A stretch of DNA of 64,000 bases from Rhipicephalus microplus (Eukaryota; Arthropoda; Arachnida; Ixodida; Ixodidae), in contig NC_134701.1 of NCBI RefSeq assembly GCF_043290135.1, positions 199,540,601 through 199,604,600 of the forward strand, given 5' to 3'. Positions 28,801-40,539 of this stretch are shown here, in pieces. Position 1 is the first letter of the stretch. Each line of letters begins with the position of its first letter. Both the position numbers and the translations under genes were made by a program. The notes beneath the pieces were generated by a model, which saw only the letters and a program-made list of their open reading frames with translations, was not told the origin of the DNA and ran no database searches.

Positions 28801-29274
28801 AAAATGCCAGCAGCTCCAAGTGCGAAAACGTTCTTTTTCAAATTACACACTGGAACACTTCCTGTAAGAACCTTCCTAGAGGAGCGTGGGTTTTATATGC
28901 CTTGGGGATCTCACTGTCTAATCTGTAAGAAACCGGAAACTATCGACCATGTTTTCCTGCACTGTTGGGAAGTTTATTTTTGGGACGTATTACAAAGGAC
29001 AATCAAAAAAGAGTTTCCGTTAGACCCTCATGGTATCAGGTATTTGGCAATAGAGAACGAGGATGGATTACCTTTCGATTTTATCATGATGACTGCCTTG
29101 CACAGTATATGGCGCTCTAGAATGGCTGGATTTCATTGTGACCCAGACAGAAGACCAGCAAGAGAGTATTTTAAGGAAAGCATCTCGAGATTACTTGAGG
29201 TAGTAAGAACAGACGAATGTGTACCTTTGTGGGTAGAAAGGGTTGAAGCCCTACTGACCAAGAAGGAATTCTAG
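25886..29274 (+). pseudogene. LINE ORF2 (endonuclease-RT), frameshifted (copy 2)
   Basis: Two overlapping frames encode the halves. The 5' half (25886-27334, 482 codons) has the endonuclease: TLNVRG, QETK (E34), GDFNCV (D138, N140), RLDRIY and SDH (221-223), and it reaches GKSPGPDG (457-464) before a stop. The 3' half (27319-29274) has the reverse transcriptase (LDLEKAFD; QGCPVSPLL; YADD at residues 219-222 of that frame; KYLGVPL) and the C-terminal CCHC (CLIC...H...C). The break is a 28-bp duplicated segment starting at 27318 and 27346. Removing 28 bp does not restore frame, so bases were also lost. No ATG precedes the endonuclease: the frame opens after a TGA at 25862, and the first alternative start is the GTG at 25886. 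The break removes continuity between the two enzymes. Confidence 0.92.
27318..27364 (+). repeat. 28-bp-period direct duplication causing the ORF2 frameshift (copy 2)
   Basis: The 19-bp string CTTGCGGGCGTTTTTAACG occurs at 27318-27336 and 27346-27364, separated by GGCGTTTTA. The same structure is at 43302-43348 (copy 3) and 56381-56427 (copy 4). It lies just after the GKSPGPDG block and puts the two ORF2 halves in different frames. Confidence 0.9.
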
Positions 29275-29385
29275 GATGCGATGTGTTATAGTTATGTTTT
29301 AAGTTTTTTTTGTATTGTATGTAGTGAATTGTAATATATCTTAGTAACCCGTTTGTGAAGTTTACCGGAAATAAAGAAAATAAAA

Positions 29386-29456
29386 GCTTGTGGTGTAGTG
29401 GTTATTACATCCGCCTAACACACGGAAGGCCCCAGGTTCGATCCCTGGCAGGCACA
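29386..29456 (+). tRNA. tRNA-Val(AAC) rebuilt downstream of LINE copy 2, lacking nt 1-2
   Basis: Begins with the right-hand target duplication. The anticodon stem is TCCGC/ACGGA with a C-A mismatch next to the loop. Promoter boxes are intact and the first two acceptor bases are replaced by AA. Confidence 0.78.
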
Positions 29457-29815
29457 AGAGCATTTCTTTTTTTAGTTTCAATATACGTCATTGAACAAAG
29501 ACTCATTCATGAGAGCTCTGCACAGCTGTGCTTGTGGTGTAGTGGTTATCACATCCGCTTAACACGTGGAAAGCCCCAGGTTCGATCCCTGGCAGGCACA
29601 AGAGCACTTCTTTTTTACAGTTTCAATATACGCAATTGAACAAAGGCTCATTCGTGAGAGCTCTGAACAGCTGTGCTTGTGGTGTAGTGGTTATCACATC
29701 CGCCTAACACGCAGAAGGCCCCAGGTTCGATCCGTTGCAGGCACAAGAGCATTTCTTTTTTATTTTCAATATACGTCATTGAACAAAGACTCATTGATGA
29801 GAGCTCTGCACAGCT

Positions 29816-29888
29816 GTGCTTGTGGTGTAGTGGTTATCACATCCACTTAACACGTGGAAAGCCCCAGGTTCGATCCCTGGCAGGCACA
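29816..29888 (+). tRNA. tRNA-Val(AAC) with fully paired TCCAC/GTGGA stem
   Basis: Here the A-type 5' strand and the GTGGA 3' strand occur together, giving a perfect five-pair anticodon stem. It recurs at 45801 and 58881. Other stems are canonical. Confidence 0.84.
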
Positions 29889-30106
29889 AGAGCACTTCTT
29901 TTTTACAGTTTCAATATACGCAATTGAACAAAGGCTCATTCGTGAGAGCTCTGAACAGCTGTGCTTGTGGTGTAGTGGTTATCACATCCGCCTAACACGC
30001 GTAAGGCCCCAGGTTCGATCCCTGACAGGCACAAGAGCACTTCTTTTTTTACAGTTTCAATATACGTAATTGAACAAAGGCTCATTCGTGAGAGCTCTAT
30101 ACAGCC

Positions 30107-30179
30107 GTGCTTGTGGTGTAGTGGTTATCACATCCACTTAATACGCGGAAGGCCCCAGGTTCGATCCCTGGCAGGCACA
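30107..30179 (+). tRNA. tRNA-like unit with AAT anticodon, otherwise canonical
   Basis: Acceptor, D-arm, T-arm and both boxes match the reference. Only the anticodon stem A-C mismatch and the AAT anticodon differ. It recurs at 46070 and 59172. Confidence 0.65.
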
Positions 30180-30541
30180 AGAGCATTTCTTTTTTTAGTT
30201 TCAATATACGTCATTGAACAAAGACTCATTCATGAGAGCTCTGCACAGCTGTGCTTGTGGTGTAGTGGTTATCACATCCGCTTAACACGTGGAAAGCCCC
30301 AGGTTCGATCCCTGGCAGGCACAAGAGCACTTCTTTTTTACAGTTTCAATATACGCAATTGAACAAAGGCTCATTCGTGAGAGCTCTGAACAGCTGTGCT
30401 TGTGGTGTAGTGGTTATCACATCCGCCTAACACGCAGAAGGCCCCAGGTTCGATCCGTTGCAGGCACAAGAGCACTTCTTTTTTCACAGTTTCAATATAC
30501 TTCATTGAACAACGACTCATTTGTGAGAGCTCTGCTCAACT

Positions 30542-30613
30542 GTCCTTGTGGTGTAGTGTTTATCGCATCCGCCTTACGCGCGGAAGTACCAGGTTCGATC
30601 CCTGCCAGGCACG
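30542..30613 (+). tRNA. tRNA-Val(TAC), degenerate, 72 nt
   Basis: Acceptor GTCCTTG, D-loop AGTGTTTATCGC, variable region shortened (AGTACCAGG), T-stem 3' strand CCTGC. Likely a pseudogene. Confidence 0.55.
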
Positions 30614-30684
30614 AGAGCATTTTTTTTTACAGTTTCAATATACGTCTTTGAACAAAGACTAATTCATGAGAGCTCTGCACAACT

Positions 30685-30756
30685 GTGCTTGTGATGTAGT
30701 GGTTATCACATCCACTTAACTCGCGGAAGGCCCCAGGTTCTATCCCTGGCAGGATA
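30685..30756 (+). pseudogene. tRNA-Val(AAC) relic with damaged 3' acceptor
   Basis: The acceptor 3' strand is CAGGATA, box A is GTGATGTAG-type, and box B is GGTTCTATCCC. It recurs at 46935 and 60037. Confidence 0.62.
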
Positions 30757-30968
30757 AGAGCACTTCTTCTTTACAGTTTAAATATACGTCATTGAACAAA
30801 GGCTCATTCGTGAGAGCTCTGCACAGTTGTGCTTGTGGTGTAGTGGTTGTCACATCCGCCTAACACGCGGAAGGCCCCAGGTTCGATTCCTGGCAGGCAC
30901 AAGAGCATTTCTTTTTTTTCAATATACGTCATTGAACAAAGGCTCATTCGTGAGAGATCTGCACAGCT

Positions 30969-31040
30969 GTGCTTGTGGTGTAGTGTTATCACATCCACTC
31001 AACACGCGGAAGGCCCCAGGTTCGATCCCTGACAGGCACA
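30969..31040 (+). pseudogene. tRNA-Val(AAC) relic, D-loop deletion and C33
   Basis: The D-loop is one base short (AGTGTTATCAC), and loop TCAACAC has C at position 33. It recurs at 47219 and 60321. Confidence 0.62.
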
Positions 31041-31257
31041 AGAGAACTTCTTTTTTACACTTTCAATATACGTCATTGAACGAAGGCTCATTCGTGAGAG
31101 GTCTGCAAAGCTGTGCTTGTGGTGTAGTGGTTATCACATCCACTTAATACGCGGAAGGCGCCAGGTTCGATCTCTGGCAGGCACAAGAGCACTTCTCTTT
31201 TACAGTTTCAATATACGTCATTGCACAAAGGCTCATTCGTGAGACCTCTGCACAGCT

Positions 31258-31329
31258 GTGCTTGTGGTGTAGCGGTGGTCACATCCGCCTAACACGCAGA
31301 AGGCACAGGTTCGATCCCTGGCAGGCACA
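31258..31329 (+). tRNA. tRNA-Val(AAC), 72 nt, GCGGTGGTCAC D-arm
   Basis: Short variable region (AGGCACAGG) and a changed D-loop. The next unit, 31405, is nearly identical: a fresh tandem duplication found only in array 3. Confidence 0.64.
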
Positions 31330-31694
31330 AGAGCACTTCTTTTTTTTTGCAGTTTCAATATACGTCATTGAACAAAGACTCAATCGTGAGAGCTCTGCAC
31401 AGCTGTGCTTGTGGTGTAGCGGTGGTCACATCCGCCTAACACGCAGAAGGCACAGGTTCGATCCCTGGCAGGCACAAGAGCACTTCTTTTTTTTGCAGTT
31501 TCAATATACGTCATTGAACAAAGACTCAATCGTGAGAGCTCTGCACAGCTGTGCTTGTGGTGTAGTGGTTATCACATCCGCCTAACACGCGGAAGGCCCC
31601 AGGTTCGATCCCTGGCAGGCACAAGAGCGTTTCTTTTTTTAGTTTCAATATACGTCATTGAACAAAGACTCATTCATGAGAGCTCTGCACAGCT

Positions 31695-31767
31695 GTGCTT
31701 GTCGTGTAGTGGTTATCACATCCGCTTAACACGCGCAAGGCCCCAGGTACGATCCCTGGCAGGCACA
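31695..31767 (+). tRNA. tRNA-Val(AAC), box A GTCGTGTAG
   Basis: The first G of the box A GG is C. Anticodon stem 3' strand is GCGCA, and box B is GGTACGATCCC with the invariant T lost. Confidence 0.6.
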
Positions 31768-32559
31768 AGAGCATTTTTTAGTTTCAACATACGTAATTGA
31801 ACAAAGGCTCATTCGTGAGGGCTGTGCACAGCTGTGCTTGTGGTGTAGTGGTTATTACATCCGCCTAACACGCGGAAGGCCCCAGGTTCGATCCCTGGCA
31901 GGCACAAGAGCATTTCTTTTTTTAGTTTCAATATACGTCATTGAACAAAGACTCATTCATGAGAGCTCTGCACAGCTGTGCTTGTGGTGTAGTGGTTATT
32001 ACATCCGCTTAACACGTGGAAAGCCCCAGGTTCGATCCCTGGCAGGCACAAGAGCACTTCTTTTTTACAGTTTCAATATACGCAATTGAACAAAGGCTCA
32101 TTCGTGAGAGCTCTGAACAGCTGTGCTTGTGGTGTAGTGGTTATCACATCCGCCTAACACGCAGAAGGCCCCAGGTTCGATCCCTTGCAGGCACAAGCGC
32201 ACTTCTATTTTCACAGTTTCAATATACTTCATTGAACAACGACTCATTGATGAGAGCTCTGCACAGCTGTGCTTGTGGTGTAGTGGTTATCACATCCACT
32301 TAATACGCGAAAGGCCCCAGGTTCGATCTCTGGCAGGCAGAAGAGCACTTCCTTTTTACAGTTTCAATATACGTCATTTAACAAAGGTTCATTCGTGAGA
32401 GCTCTGCTCAGATGTGCTTGTGGTGTAGCGGTTATCACATCCGCCTAACACGCGGAAGACCCCAGGTTCGATCCCTGGCAGGCACAAGAGCACTTCCGTT
32501 TTTACAGTTTCAATATACGTCATTTAACAAAGGTTCATTCGTGAGAGCTCTGCACAGCT

Positions 32560-32632
32560 GTGCTTGTGGTGTAGCGGTTATCACATCCGCTTCACACGCG
32601 GAAGGCCCCAGGTTCAATCCCTGGCAGGCACG
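32560..32632 (+). tRNA. tRNA-Val(CAC), best-paired CAC unit
   Basis: Acceptor GTGCTTG/CAGGCAC, anticodon stem TCCGC/GCGGA and T-stem CCAGG/CCTGG all pair, with loop TTCACAC. Box B GGTTCAATCCC; discriminator G. It recurs at 33282, 36883, 48663 and 61765. Confidence 0.82.
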
Positions 32633-32846
32633 AGAGCATTTCTTTTTTTAATTTCAGTATACGTCATTGAACAGACTCATTCATGAGAGCTCTGCACAGC
32701 TGTGCTTGTGGTGTAGTGGTTATCACATCTGCCTTACACGCGGAAGGCCCCAGGTTCGATCCCTTGCACGCACAAGAGCACTTCTCTTTTACAGTTTCAA
32801 TGTACGTCATTGCACAAAGGCTCATTCGTGAGACCTCTGCACAGCT

Positions 32847-32918
32847 GTGCTTGTGGTGTAGCGGTTATCACATCCGCCAAACACGCAGAAGGCACAGGTT
32901 TGATCCCTGGCAGGCACA
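32847..32918 (+). pseudogene. tRNA-Val(AAC) relic with A33
   Basis: Loop CAAACAC loses the invariant T33. It has a short variable region and box B GGTTTGATCCC. Confidence 0.6.
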
Positions 32919-33281
32919 AGAGCACTTCTTTTTTTACAGTTTCAATATACGTCATTGAACAAAGACTCAATCGTGAGAGCTCTGCACAGCTGTGCTTGCG
33001 GTGTAGTGGTTATCACATCCGCCTAACACGCGGAAGGCCCCAGGCTCGATCCCTGGCAGACACAAGAGCGTTTCTTTTTTTAGTTTCAATATACGTCATT
33101 GAACAAAGACTCATTCATGAGAGCTCTGCACAGCTGTGCTTGTGGTGTAGCGGTTATCACATCCGCCTAACACGCGGAAGACCCCAGGTTCGATCCCTGG
33201 CAGGCACAAGAGCACTTCTGTTTTTACAGTTTCAATATACGTCATTGAATAAAGACTCAATCGTGAGAGCTCTGCACAGCT

Positions 33282-36200
33282 GTGCTTGTGGTGTAGCGGT
33301 TATCACATCCGCTTCACACGCGGAAGGCCCCAGGTTCAATCCCTGGCAGGCACGAGAGCATTTCTTTTTTTTTAATTTCAGTATACGTCATTGAACAAAG
33401 GCTCATTCGTGAGACCTCTGCACAGCTGTGCTTGTGGTGTAGTGGTTATCACATCCGCCTTACACGCGGAAGGCCCCAGGTTCGATCCCTGGCACACACA
33501 AGAGCACTTCTCTTTTACAGTTTCAATGTACGTCATTGCACAAAGGCTCATTCGTGAGACCTCTGCACAGCTGTGCTTGTGGTGTAGCGGTTATCACATC
33601 CGCCTAACACGCAGAAGGCACAGGTTCGATCCCTGGCAGGCACAAGAGCACTTCTTTTTTTACAGTTTCAATATACGTCATTGAACAAAGACTCAATCGT
33701 GAGAGCTCTGCACAGCTGTGCTTGCGGTGTAGTGGTTATCACATCCGCCTAACACGCGGAAGGCCCCAGGTTCGATCCCTGGCAGACACAAGACCGTTTC
33801 TTTTTTAGTTTCAATATACGTCATTGAACAAAGACTCATTCATGAGAGCTCTGCACAGCTGTGCTTGTGGTGTAGCGGTTGTCACATCTGCCTAACACGC
33901 GGAAGGCCCCAGGTTTGATCCCTGGCAGGCACAAGAGCGTTTCTTTTTTTTAGTTTCAATATACGTCATTGAACAAAGACTCATTCATGAGAGCTCTGCA
34001 CAGCTGTACTTGTGGTGTAGTGGTTATCACATCCGCTTAACACGCGGAAGGCCCCAGGTTCTATCCCTGGCAGGCACAAGAGCATTTTTTAGTTTCAATA
34101 TACGTAATTGAACAAAGGCTCATTCGTGAGGGCTGTGCACAGCTGCGCTTGTGGTGTGGTGGTTATTACATCCGCCTAACACGCGGAAGGCCCCAGGTTC
34201 GATCCCTGGCAGGCACAAGAGCATTTCTTTTTTTAGTTTCAATATACGTCATTGAACAAAGACTCATTCATGAGAGCTCTGCACAGCTGTGCTTGTGGTG
34301 TAGTGGTTATCACATCCGCTTAACACGTGGAAAGCCCCAGGTTTGATCCCTGGCAGGCACAAGAGCACTTCATTTTTACAGTTTAAATATACGTCATTGA
34401 ACAAAGGCTCATTTGTGAGAACTCTGCACAGCTGTGCCTGTGGTGTAGTGTTTATCACATCCACTTAACACGCGCAAGGCCCCAGGTTCGATCCCTGGCA
34501 AGCACAAGAGCACTTCTTTTTTACAGTTTCAATATACGTCATTGAACAAAGGCTGATTCGTGAGAGCTCTGCACAGCTGTGCTTGTGGTGTAGCGGTTAT
34601 CACATCCGCCTAACACGCGGAAGGCCTCAGGTTCGATCCCTGACAGGCACAAGAGCACTTCTTTTTTACAGTTTCAATATACGTAATTGAACAAAGGCTC
34701 ATTTATGAGAGTCTATACAGCCGTTCTTGTGGTGTAGTGGTTATCAAATCCGCTTCACACGCGGAAGGCCCCAGGTTTGATTCCTGTAGGCACAGGAGCA
34801 TTTATTTTTTAATTTCAATATACGTCATTGAACAAAGACTCATTCATGAGAGCTCTGCACAGGTGTGCTTGTGGTGTAGTGGTTATCACATCCGCCCTAC
34901 ACGCAGAAGGCCCCAGGTTCGATCCCTGGCATGCACAAGAGCACTTCTTTATTACAGTTTCAATATACGTCATTGAACAAAGGCTCATTCGTGAGACCTC
35001 TCCACAGCTGTGCTTGTGGTGTAGCGGTTGTCACATCCGCCTAACACGCGGAAGGCCCCAAGTTCGATCCCTGGCAGGGACAAGAGCACTTCTTTTTTTA
35101 CAGTTTCAATATACTTCATTGAACAAAGACTCCTTCGTGTCACTTTGCGCAGCTGTGCTTGTGGTGTAGCGGTTATCACGTCCGCCTAACACGCGGAAGG
35201 CCCCAGGTTCAATACCTGGCAGACACAAGAGCATTTCTTTATTTAGTTTCAATATACGTCATTGAACAAAGACTCATTCATGAGAGCTCTGCACAGCTGT
35301 GTTTGTGGTGTAGTGGTTATCACATGCGCTTAACACGCGGAAAGCCCCAGGTCCGATCTCTGGCAGGCACTAGAGCACTTCTTTTTTACAGTTTCAATAT
35401 ACGTCATTGAACAAAGACTCATTCGTGAGAGCTCTGCACAGCTGTGCTTGTGGTGTAGTGGTTATCACATCCGCTTTACGCGCGGAAGGCACCAGGTTGG
35501 ATCCCTGGCAGGAACGAGAGCATTTCTTTTTTTACAGTTTCAATATGCGTCTTTGAACAAAGACTCATTCGTGAGAGCTCTGCACAGCTGTGCTTGTGGT
35601 GTAGTGGTTATCACATCCGCCTTACACGCGGAAGGCCCCAGGTTCGATCCCTGGCAAGCACAAGAGCACTTCTTTTTTACAGTTTAAATATACGTCATTG
35701 AACAAAGGCTCATTTGTAAGAGCTCTGCACAGCTGTGCTTGTGGTGTAGTGGTTATCACATCCGCTTAACACGCGGAAGGCCCCAGGTTCGATCCCTGGC
35801 AGGCACAAGAGCATTTTTTTAGTTTTAATATACGTATTTGAACAAAGGCTCATTCGTGAGGGCTGTGCACAGCTGCGCTTGTGGTGTAGTGGTTATACAT
35901 CTGCCTAACACGCGGAAGGCCCCAGGTTCGATCCCTGGCAGGCACAAGAGCATTTCTTTTTTTAGTTTCAATATACGTCATTGAACAAAGACTCATTCAT
36001 GAGAGCTCTGCACAGCTGTGCTTGTCGTGTAGTGGTTATCACATCCGCTTAACACGCGCAAGGCCCCAGGTACGATCCCTGGCAGGCACAAGAGCATTTT
36101 TTAGTTTCAACATACGTAATTGAACAAAGGCTCATTCGTGAGGGCTGTGCACAGCTGTGCTTGTGGTGTAGTGGTTATTACATCCGCCTAACACGCGGAA

Positions 36201-39200
36201 GGCCCCAGGTTCGATCCCTGGCAGGCACAAGAGCATTTCTTTTTTTAGTTTCAATATACGTCATTGAACAAAGACTCATTCATGAGAGCTCTGCACAGCT
36301 GTGCTTGTGGTGTAGTGGTTATTACATCCGCTTAACACGTGGAAAGCCCCAGGTTCGATCCCTGGCAGGCACAAGAGCACTTCTTTTTTACAGTTTCAAT
36401 ATACGCAATTGAACAAAGGCTCATTCGTGAGAGCTCTGAACAGCTGTGCTTGTGGTGTAGTGGTTATCACATCCGCCTAACACGCAGAAGGCCCCAGGTT
36501 CGATCCCTTGCAGGCACAAGCGCACTTCTATTTTCACAGTTTTAATATACTTCATTGAACAACGACTCATTGATGAGAGCTCTGCACAGCTGTACTTGTG
36601 GTGTAGTGGTTATCACATCCACTTAATACGCGAAAGGCCCCAGGTTCGATCTCTGGCAGGCACAAGAGCACTTCCTTTTTACAGTTTCAATATACGTCAT
36701 TTAACAAAGGTTCATTCGTGAGAGCTCTGCTCAGATGTGCTTGTGGTGTAGCGGTTATCACATCCGCCTAACACGCGGAAGACCCCAGGTTCGATCCCTG
36801 GCAGGCACAAGAGCACTTCCGTTTTTACAGTTTCAATATACGTCATTGAACAAAGACTCAATCGTGAGAGCTCTGCACAGCTGTGCTTGTGGTGTAGCGG
36901 TTATCACATCCGCTTCACACGCGGAAGGCCCCAGGTTCAATCCCTGGCAGGCACGAGAGCATTTCTTTTTTTTTAATTTCAGTATACGTCATTGAACAAA
37001 GGCTCATTCGTGAGACCTCTGCACAGCTGTGCTTGTGGTGTAGTGGTTATCACATCCGCCTTACACGCGGAAGGCCCCAGGTTCGATCCCTGGCACACAC
37101 AAGAGCACTTCTCTTTTACAGTTTCAATGTACGTCATTGCACAAAGGCTCATTCGTGAGACCTCTGCACAGCTGTGCTTGTGGTGTAGCGGTTATCACAT
37201 CCGCCTAACACGCAGAAGGCACAGGTTCGATCCCTGGCAGGCACAAGAGCACTTCTTTTTTTACAGTTTCAATATACGTCATTGAACAAAGACTCAATCG
37301 TGAGAGCTCTGCACAGCTGTGCTTGCGGTGTAGTGGTTATCACATCCGCCTAACACGCGGAAGGCCCCAGGTTCGATCCCTGGCAGACACAAGACCGTTT
37401 CTTTTTTAGTTTCAATATACGTCATTGAACAAAGACTCATTCATGAGAGCTCTGCACAGCTGTGCTTGTGGTGTAGCGGTTGTCACATCTGCCTAACACG
37501 CGGAAGGCCCCAGGTTCGATCCCTGGCAGGCACAAGAGCGTTTCTTTTTTTTAGTTTCAATATACGTCATTGAACAAAGACTCATTCATGAGAGCTCTGC
37601 ACAGCTGTACTTGTGGTGTAGTGGTTATCACATCCGCTTAACACGCGGAAGGCCCCAGGTTCTATCCCTGGCAGGCACAAGAGCATTTTTTAGTTTCAAT
37701 ATACGTAATTGAACAAAGGCTCATTCGTGAGGGCTGTGCACAGCTGCGCTTGTGGTGTGGTGGTTATTACATCCGCCTAACACGCGGAAGGCCCCAGGTT
37801 CGATCCCTGGCAGGCACAAGAGCATTTCTTTTTTTAGTTTCAATATACGTCATTGAACAAAGACTCATTCATGAGAGCTCTGCACAGCTGTGCTTGTGGT
37901 GTAGTGGTTATCACATCCGCTTAACACGTGGAAAGCCCCAGGTTTGATCCCTGGCAGGCACAAGAGCACTTCATTTTTACAGTTTAAATATACGTCATTG
38001 AACAAAGGCTCATTTGTGAGAACTCTGCACAGCTGTGCCTGTGGTGTAGTGTTTATCACATCCACTTAACACGCGCAAGGCCCCAGGTTCGATCCCTGGC
38101 AAGCACAAGAGCACTTCTTTTTTACAGTTTCAATATACGTCATTGAACAAAGGCTGATTCGTGAGAGCTCTGCACAGCTGTGCTTGTGGTGTAGCGGTTA
38201 TCACATCCGCCTAACACGCGGAAGGCCTCAGGTTCGATCCCTGACAGGCACAAGAGCACTTCTTTTTTACAGTTTCAATATACGTAATTGAACAAAGGCT
38301 CATTTATGAGAGTCTATACAGCCGTTCTTGTGGTGTAGTGGTTATCAAATCCGCTTCACACGCGGAAGGCCCCAGGTTTGATTCCTGTAGGCACAGGAGC
38401 ATTTATTTTTTAATTTCAATATACGTCATTGAACAAAGACTCATTCATGAGAGCTCTGCACAGGTGTGCTTGTGGTGTAGTGGTTATCACATCCGCCCTA
38501 CACGCAGAAGGCCCCAGGTTCGATCCCTGGCATGCACAAGAGCACTTCTTTATTACAGTTTCAATATACGTCATTGAACAAAGGCTCATTCGTGAGACCT
38601 CTCCACAGCTGTGCTTGTGGTGTAGCGGTTGTCACATCCGCCTAACACGCGGAAGGCCCCAAGTTCGATCCCTGGCAGGGACAAGAGCACTTCTTTTTTT
38701 ACAGTTTCAATATACTTCATTGAACAAAGACTCCTTCGTGTCACTTTGCGCAGCTGTGCTTGTGGTGTAGCGGTTATCACGTCCGCCTAACACGCGGAAG
38801 GCCCCAGGTTCAATACCTGGCAGACACAAGAGCATTTCTTTATTTAGTTTCAATATACGTCATTGAACAAAGACTCATTCATGAGAGCTCTGCACAGCTG
38901 TGTTTGTGGTGTAGTGGTTATCACATGCGCTTAACACGCGGAAAGCCCCAGGTCCGATCTCTGGCAGGCACTAGAGCACTTCTTTTTTACAGTTTCAATA
39001 TACGTCATTGAACAAAGACTCATTCGTGAGAGCTCTGCACAGCTGTGCTTGTGGTGTAGTGGTTATCACATCCGCTTTACGCGCGGAAGGCACCAGGTTG
39101 GATCCCTGGCAGGAACGAGAGCATTTCTTTTTTTACAGTTTCAATATGCGTCTTTGAACAAAGACTCATTCGTGAGAGCTCTGCACAGCTGTGCTTGTGG

Positions 39201-39547
39201 TGTAGTGGTTATCACATCCGCCTTACACGCGGAAGGCCCCAGGTTCGATCCCTGGCAAGCACAAGAGCACTTCTTTTTTACAGTTTAAATATACGTCATT
39301 GAACAAAGGCTCATTTGTAAGAGCTCTGCACAGCTGTGCTTGTGGTGTAGTGGTTATCACATCCGCTTAACACGCGGAAGGCCCCAGGTTCGATCCCTGG
39401 CAGGCACAAGAGCATTTTTTTAGTTTTAATATACGTATTTGAACAAAGGCTCATTCGTGAGGGCTGTGCACAGCTGCGCTTGTGGTGTAGTGGTTATACA
39501 TCTGCCTAACACGCGGAAGGCCCCAGGTTCGATCCCTGGCAGGCACA
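33282..39547 (+). repeat. 3601-bp higher-order repeat, head to tail
   Basis: The 25-unit block starting at 33282 is followed directly by a near-identical block at 36883. Both contain the unusual C33 unit (34865/38466), the GTTCTTG unit (34723/38324) and the 72-nt unit with a shortened D-arm region (35875/39476). A smaller match, 31695-32486 to 36018-36809 (offset 4323), lies inside the first copy. Confidence 0.85.
34865..34937 (+). pseudogene. tRNA-Val(TAC) relic with C33
   Basis: Loop CCTACAC has C33, and the leader GCACAGGTGTGC breaks the palindrome. It recurs at 38466, while 13013, 22482, 49670, 51545 and 63345 keep T33. Confidence 0.62.
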
Positions 39548-40482
39548 AGAGCATTTCTTTTTTTAGTTTCAATATACGTCATTGAACAAAGACTCATTCA
39601 TGAGAGCTCTGCACAGCTGTGTTTGTGGTGTAGTGGTTATCACATGCGCTTAACACGCGGAAGGCCCCAGGTCCGATCTCTGGCAGGCACTAGAGCACTT
39701 CTTTCTTACAGTTTCAATATACGTCATTGAACAAAGACTCATTCGTGAGAGCTCTGCACAGCTGTGCTTGTGGTGTAGTGGTTATCACATCCGCTTTACG
39801 CGCGGAAGCCACCAGGTTGGATCCCTGGCAGGAACGAGAGCATATCTTTTTTTACAGTTTCAATATACGTCTTTGAACAAAGACTCATTCGTGAGAGCTC
39901 TGCACAGCTGTGCTTGTGGTGTAGTGGTTATCACATCTGCCTTACACGCGGAAGGCCCCAGGTTCGATCCCTGGCAGGCACAAGAGCGCTTCTTTTTTAC
40001 AGTTTAAATATACGTCATTGAACAAAGGCTCATTTGTGAGAGCTCTGCACAGCTGTGCTTGTGGTGTAGTGTTTATCACATCCACTTAACACGCGCAAGG
40101 CCCCAGGTTCGATCCCTGGCAAGCACAAGAGCACTTCTTTTTTACAGTTTCAATATACGTCATTGAACAAAGGCTGATTCGTGTCACTTTGCGCAGCTGT
40201 GCTTGTGGTGTAGCGGTTATCACGTCCGCCTAACACGCGGAAGGCCCCAGGTTCGATACCTGGCAGTCACAAGAGCATTTCTTTATTTAGTTTCAATATA
40301 CGTCATTGAACAAAGACTCATTCATGAGAGCTCTGCACAGCTGTGCTTGTGGTGTAGTGGTTATCACATCCGCTTAACACGCGGAAGGCCCCAGGTTCGA
40401 TCCCTGGCAGGCACAAGAGCATTTTTGTAGTTTCAATATACGTAGTTGAACGAAGGCTCATTCGTGAGGGCTGCGCACAGCT

Positions 40483-40498
40483 GCGCTTGTGGTGTAGT
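40483..40498 (+). pseudogene. tRNA-Val 5' stub left of LINE copy 3
   Basis: Identical in context to the stub at 24499. Bases 40485-40498 are the left target-site duplication. Confidence 0.92.
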
Positions 40499-40539
40499 CA
40501 TTCTTTTGTCGGCACTCACGCGCGTCGGACGCAAGAATC

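Larger units (their letters stand above)
24515..29385 (+). mobile_element. Site-specific non-LTR retrotransposon, family B, frameshifted (copy 2)
   Basis: A 4871-bp LINE flanked by the 14-bp duplication GCTTGTGGTGTAGT at 24501-24514 and 29386-29399. The 5' UTR is 41 nt, with an inverted repeat ATTCTT/AAGAAT (24516-24521 and 24549-24554). ORF1 is intact. ORF2 is split at the start of the reverse transcriptase by a 28-bp direct duplication and frameshift at about 27318-27364. The 3' end is AATAAAGAAAATAAAA. Array flanks on both sides match those of copies 3 and 4, so all three descend from one insertion. It is a relic as it stands. Confidence 0.93.
29386..40498 (+). repeat. tRNA-Val tandem array 3 (77 units plus a 5' stub)
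   Basis: Start positions, AAC: 29386 (from nt 3),29528,29673,29816,29961,30251,30396,30685,30829,30969,31258,31405,31551,31695,31834,31978,32123,32414,32847,32992,33136,33573,33718,33861,34006,34145,34289,34434,34579,35010,35155,35299,35735,35875,36018,36157,36301,36446,36737,37174,37319,37462,37607,37746,37890,38035,38180,38611,38756,38900,39336,39476,39619,40055,40199,40343. TAC: 30542,32702,33428,34865,35444,35590,37029,38466,39045,39191,39764,39910. CAC: 32560,33282,34723,36883,38324. AAT: 30107,31113,32269,36592. Bodies of 72 nt: 30542,30685,30969,31258,31405,32847,33573,34723,35875,37174,38324,39476. It contains a head-to-tail 3601-bp higher-order duplication (33282 to 36883). Confidence 0.92.
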
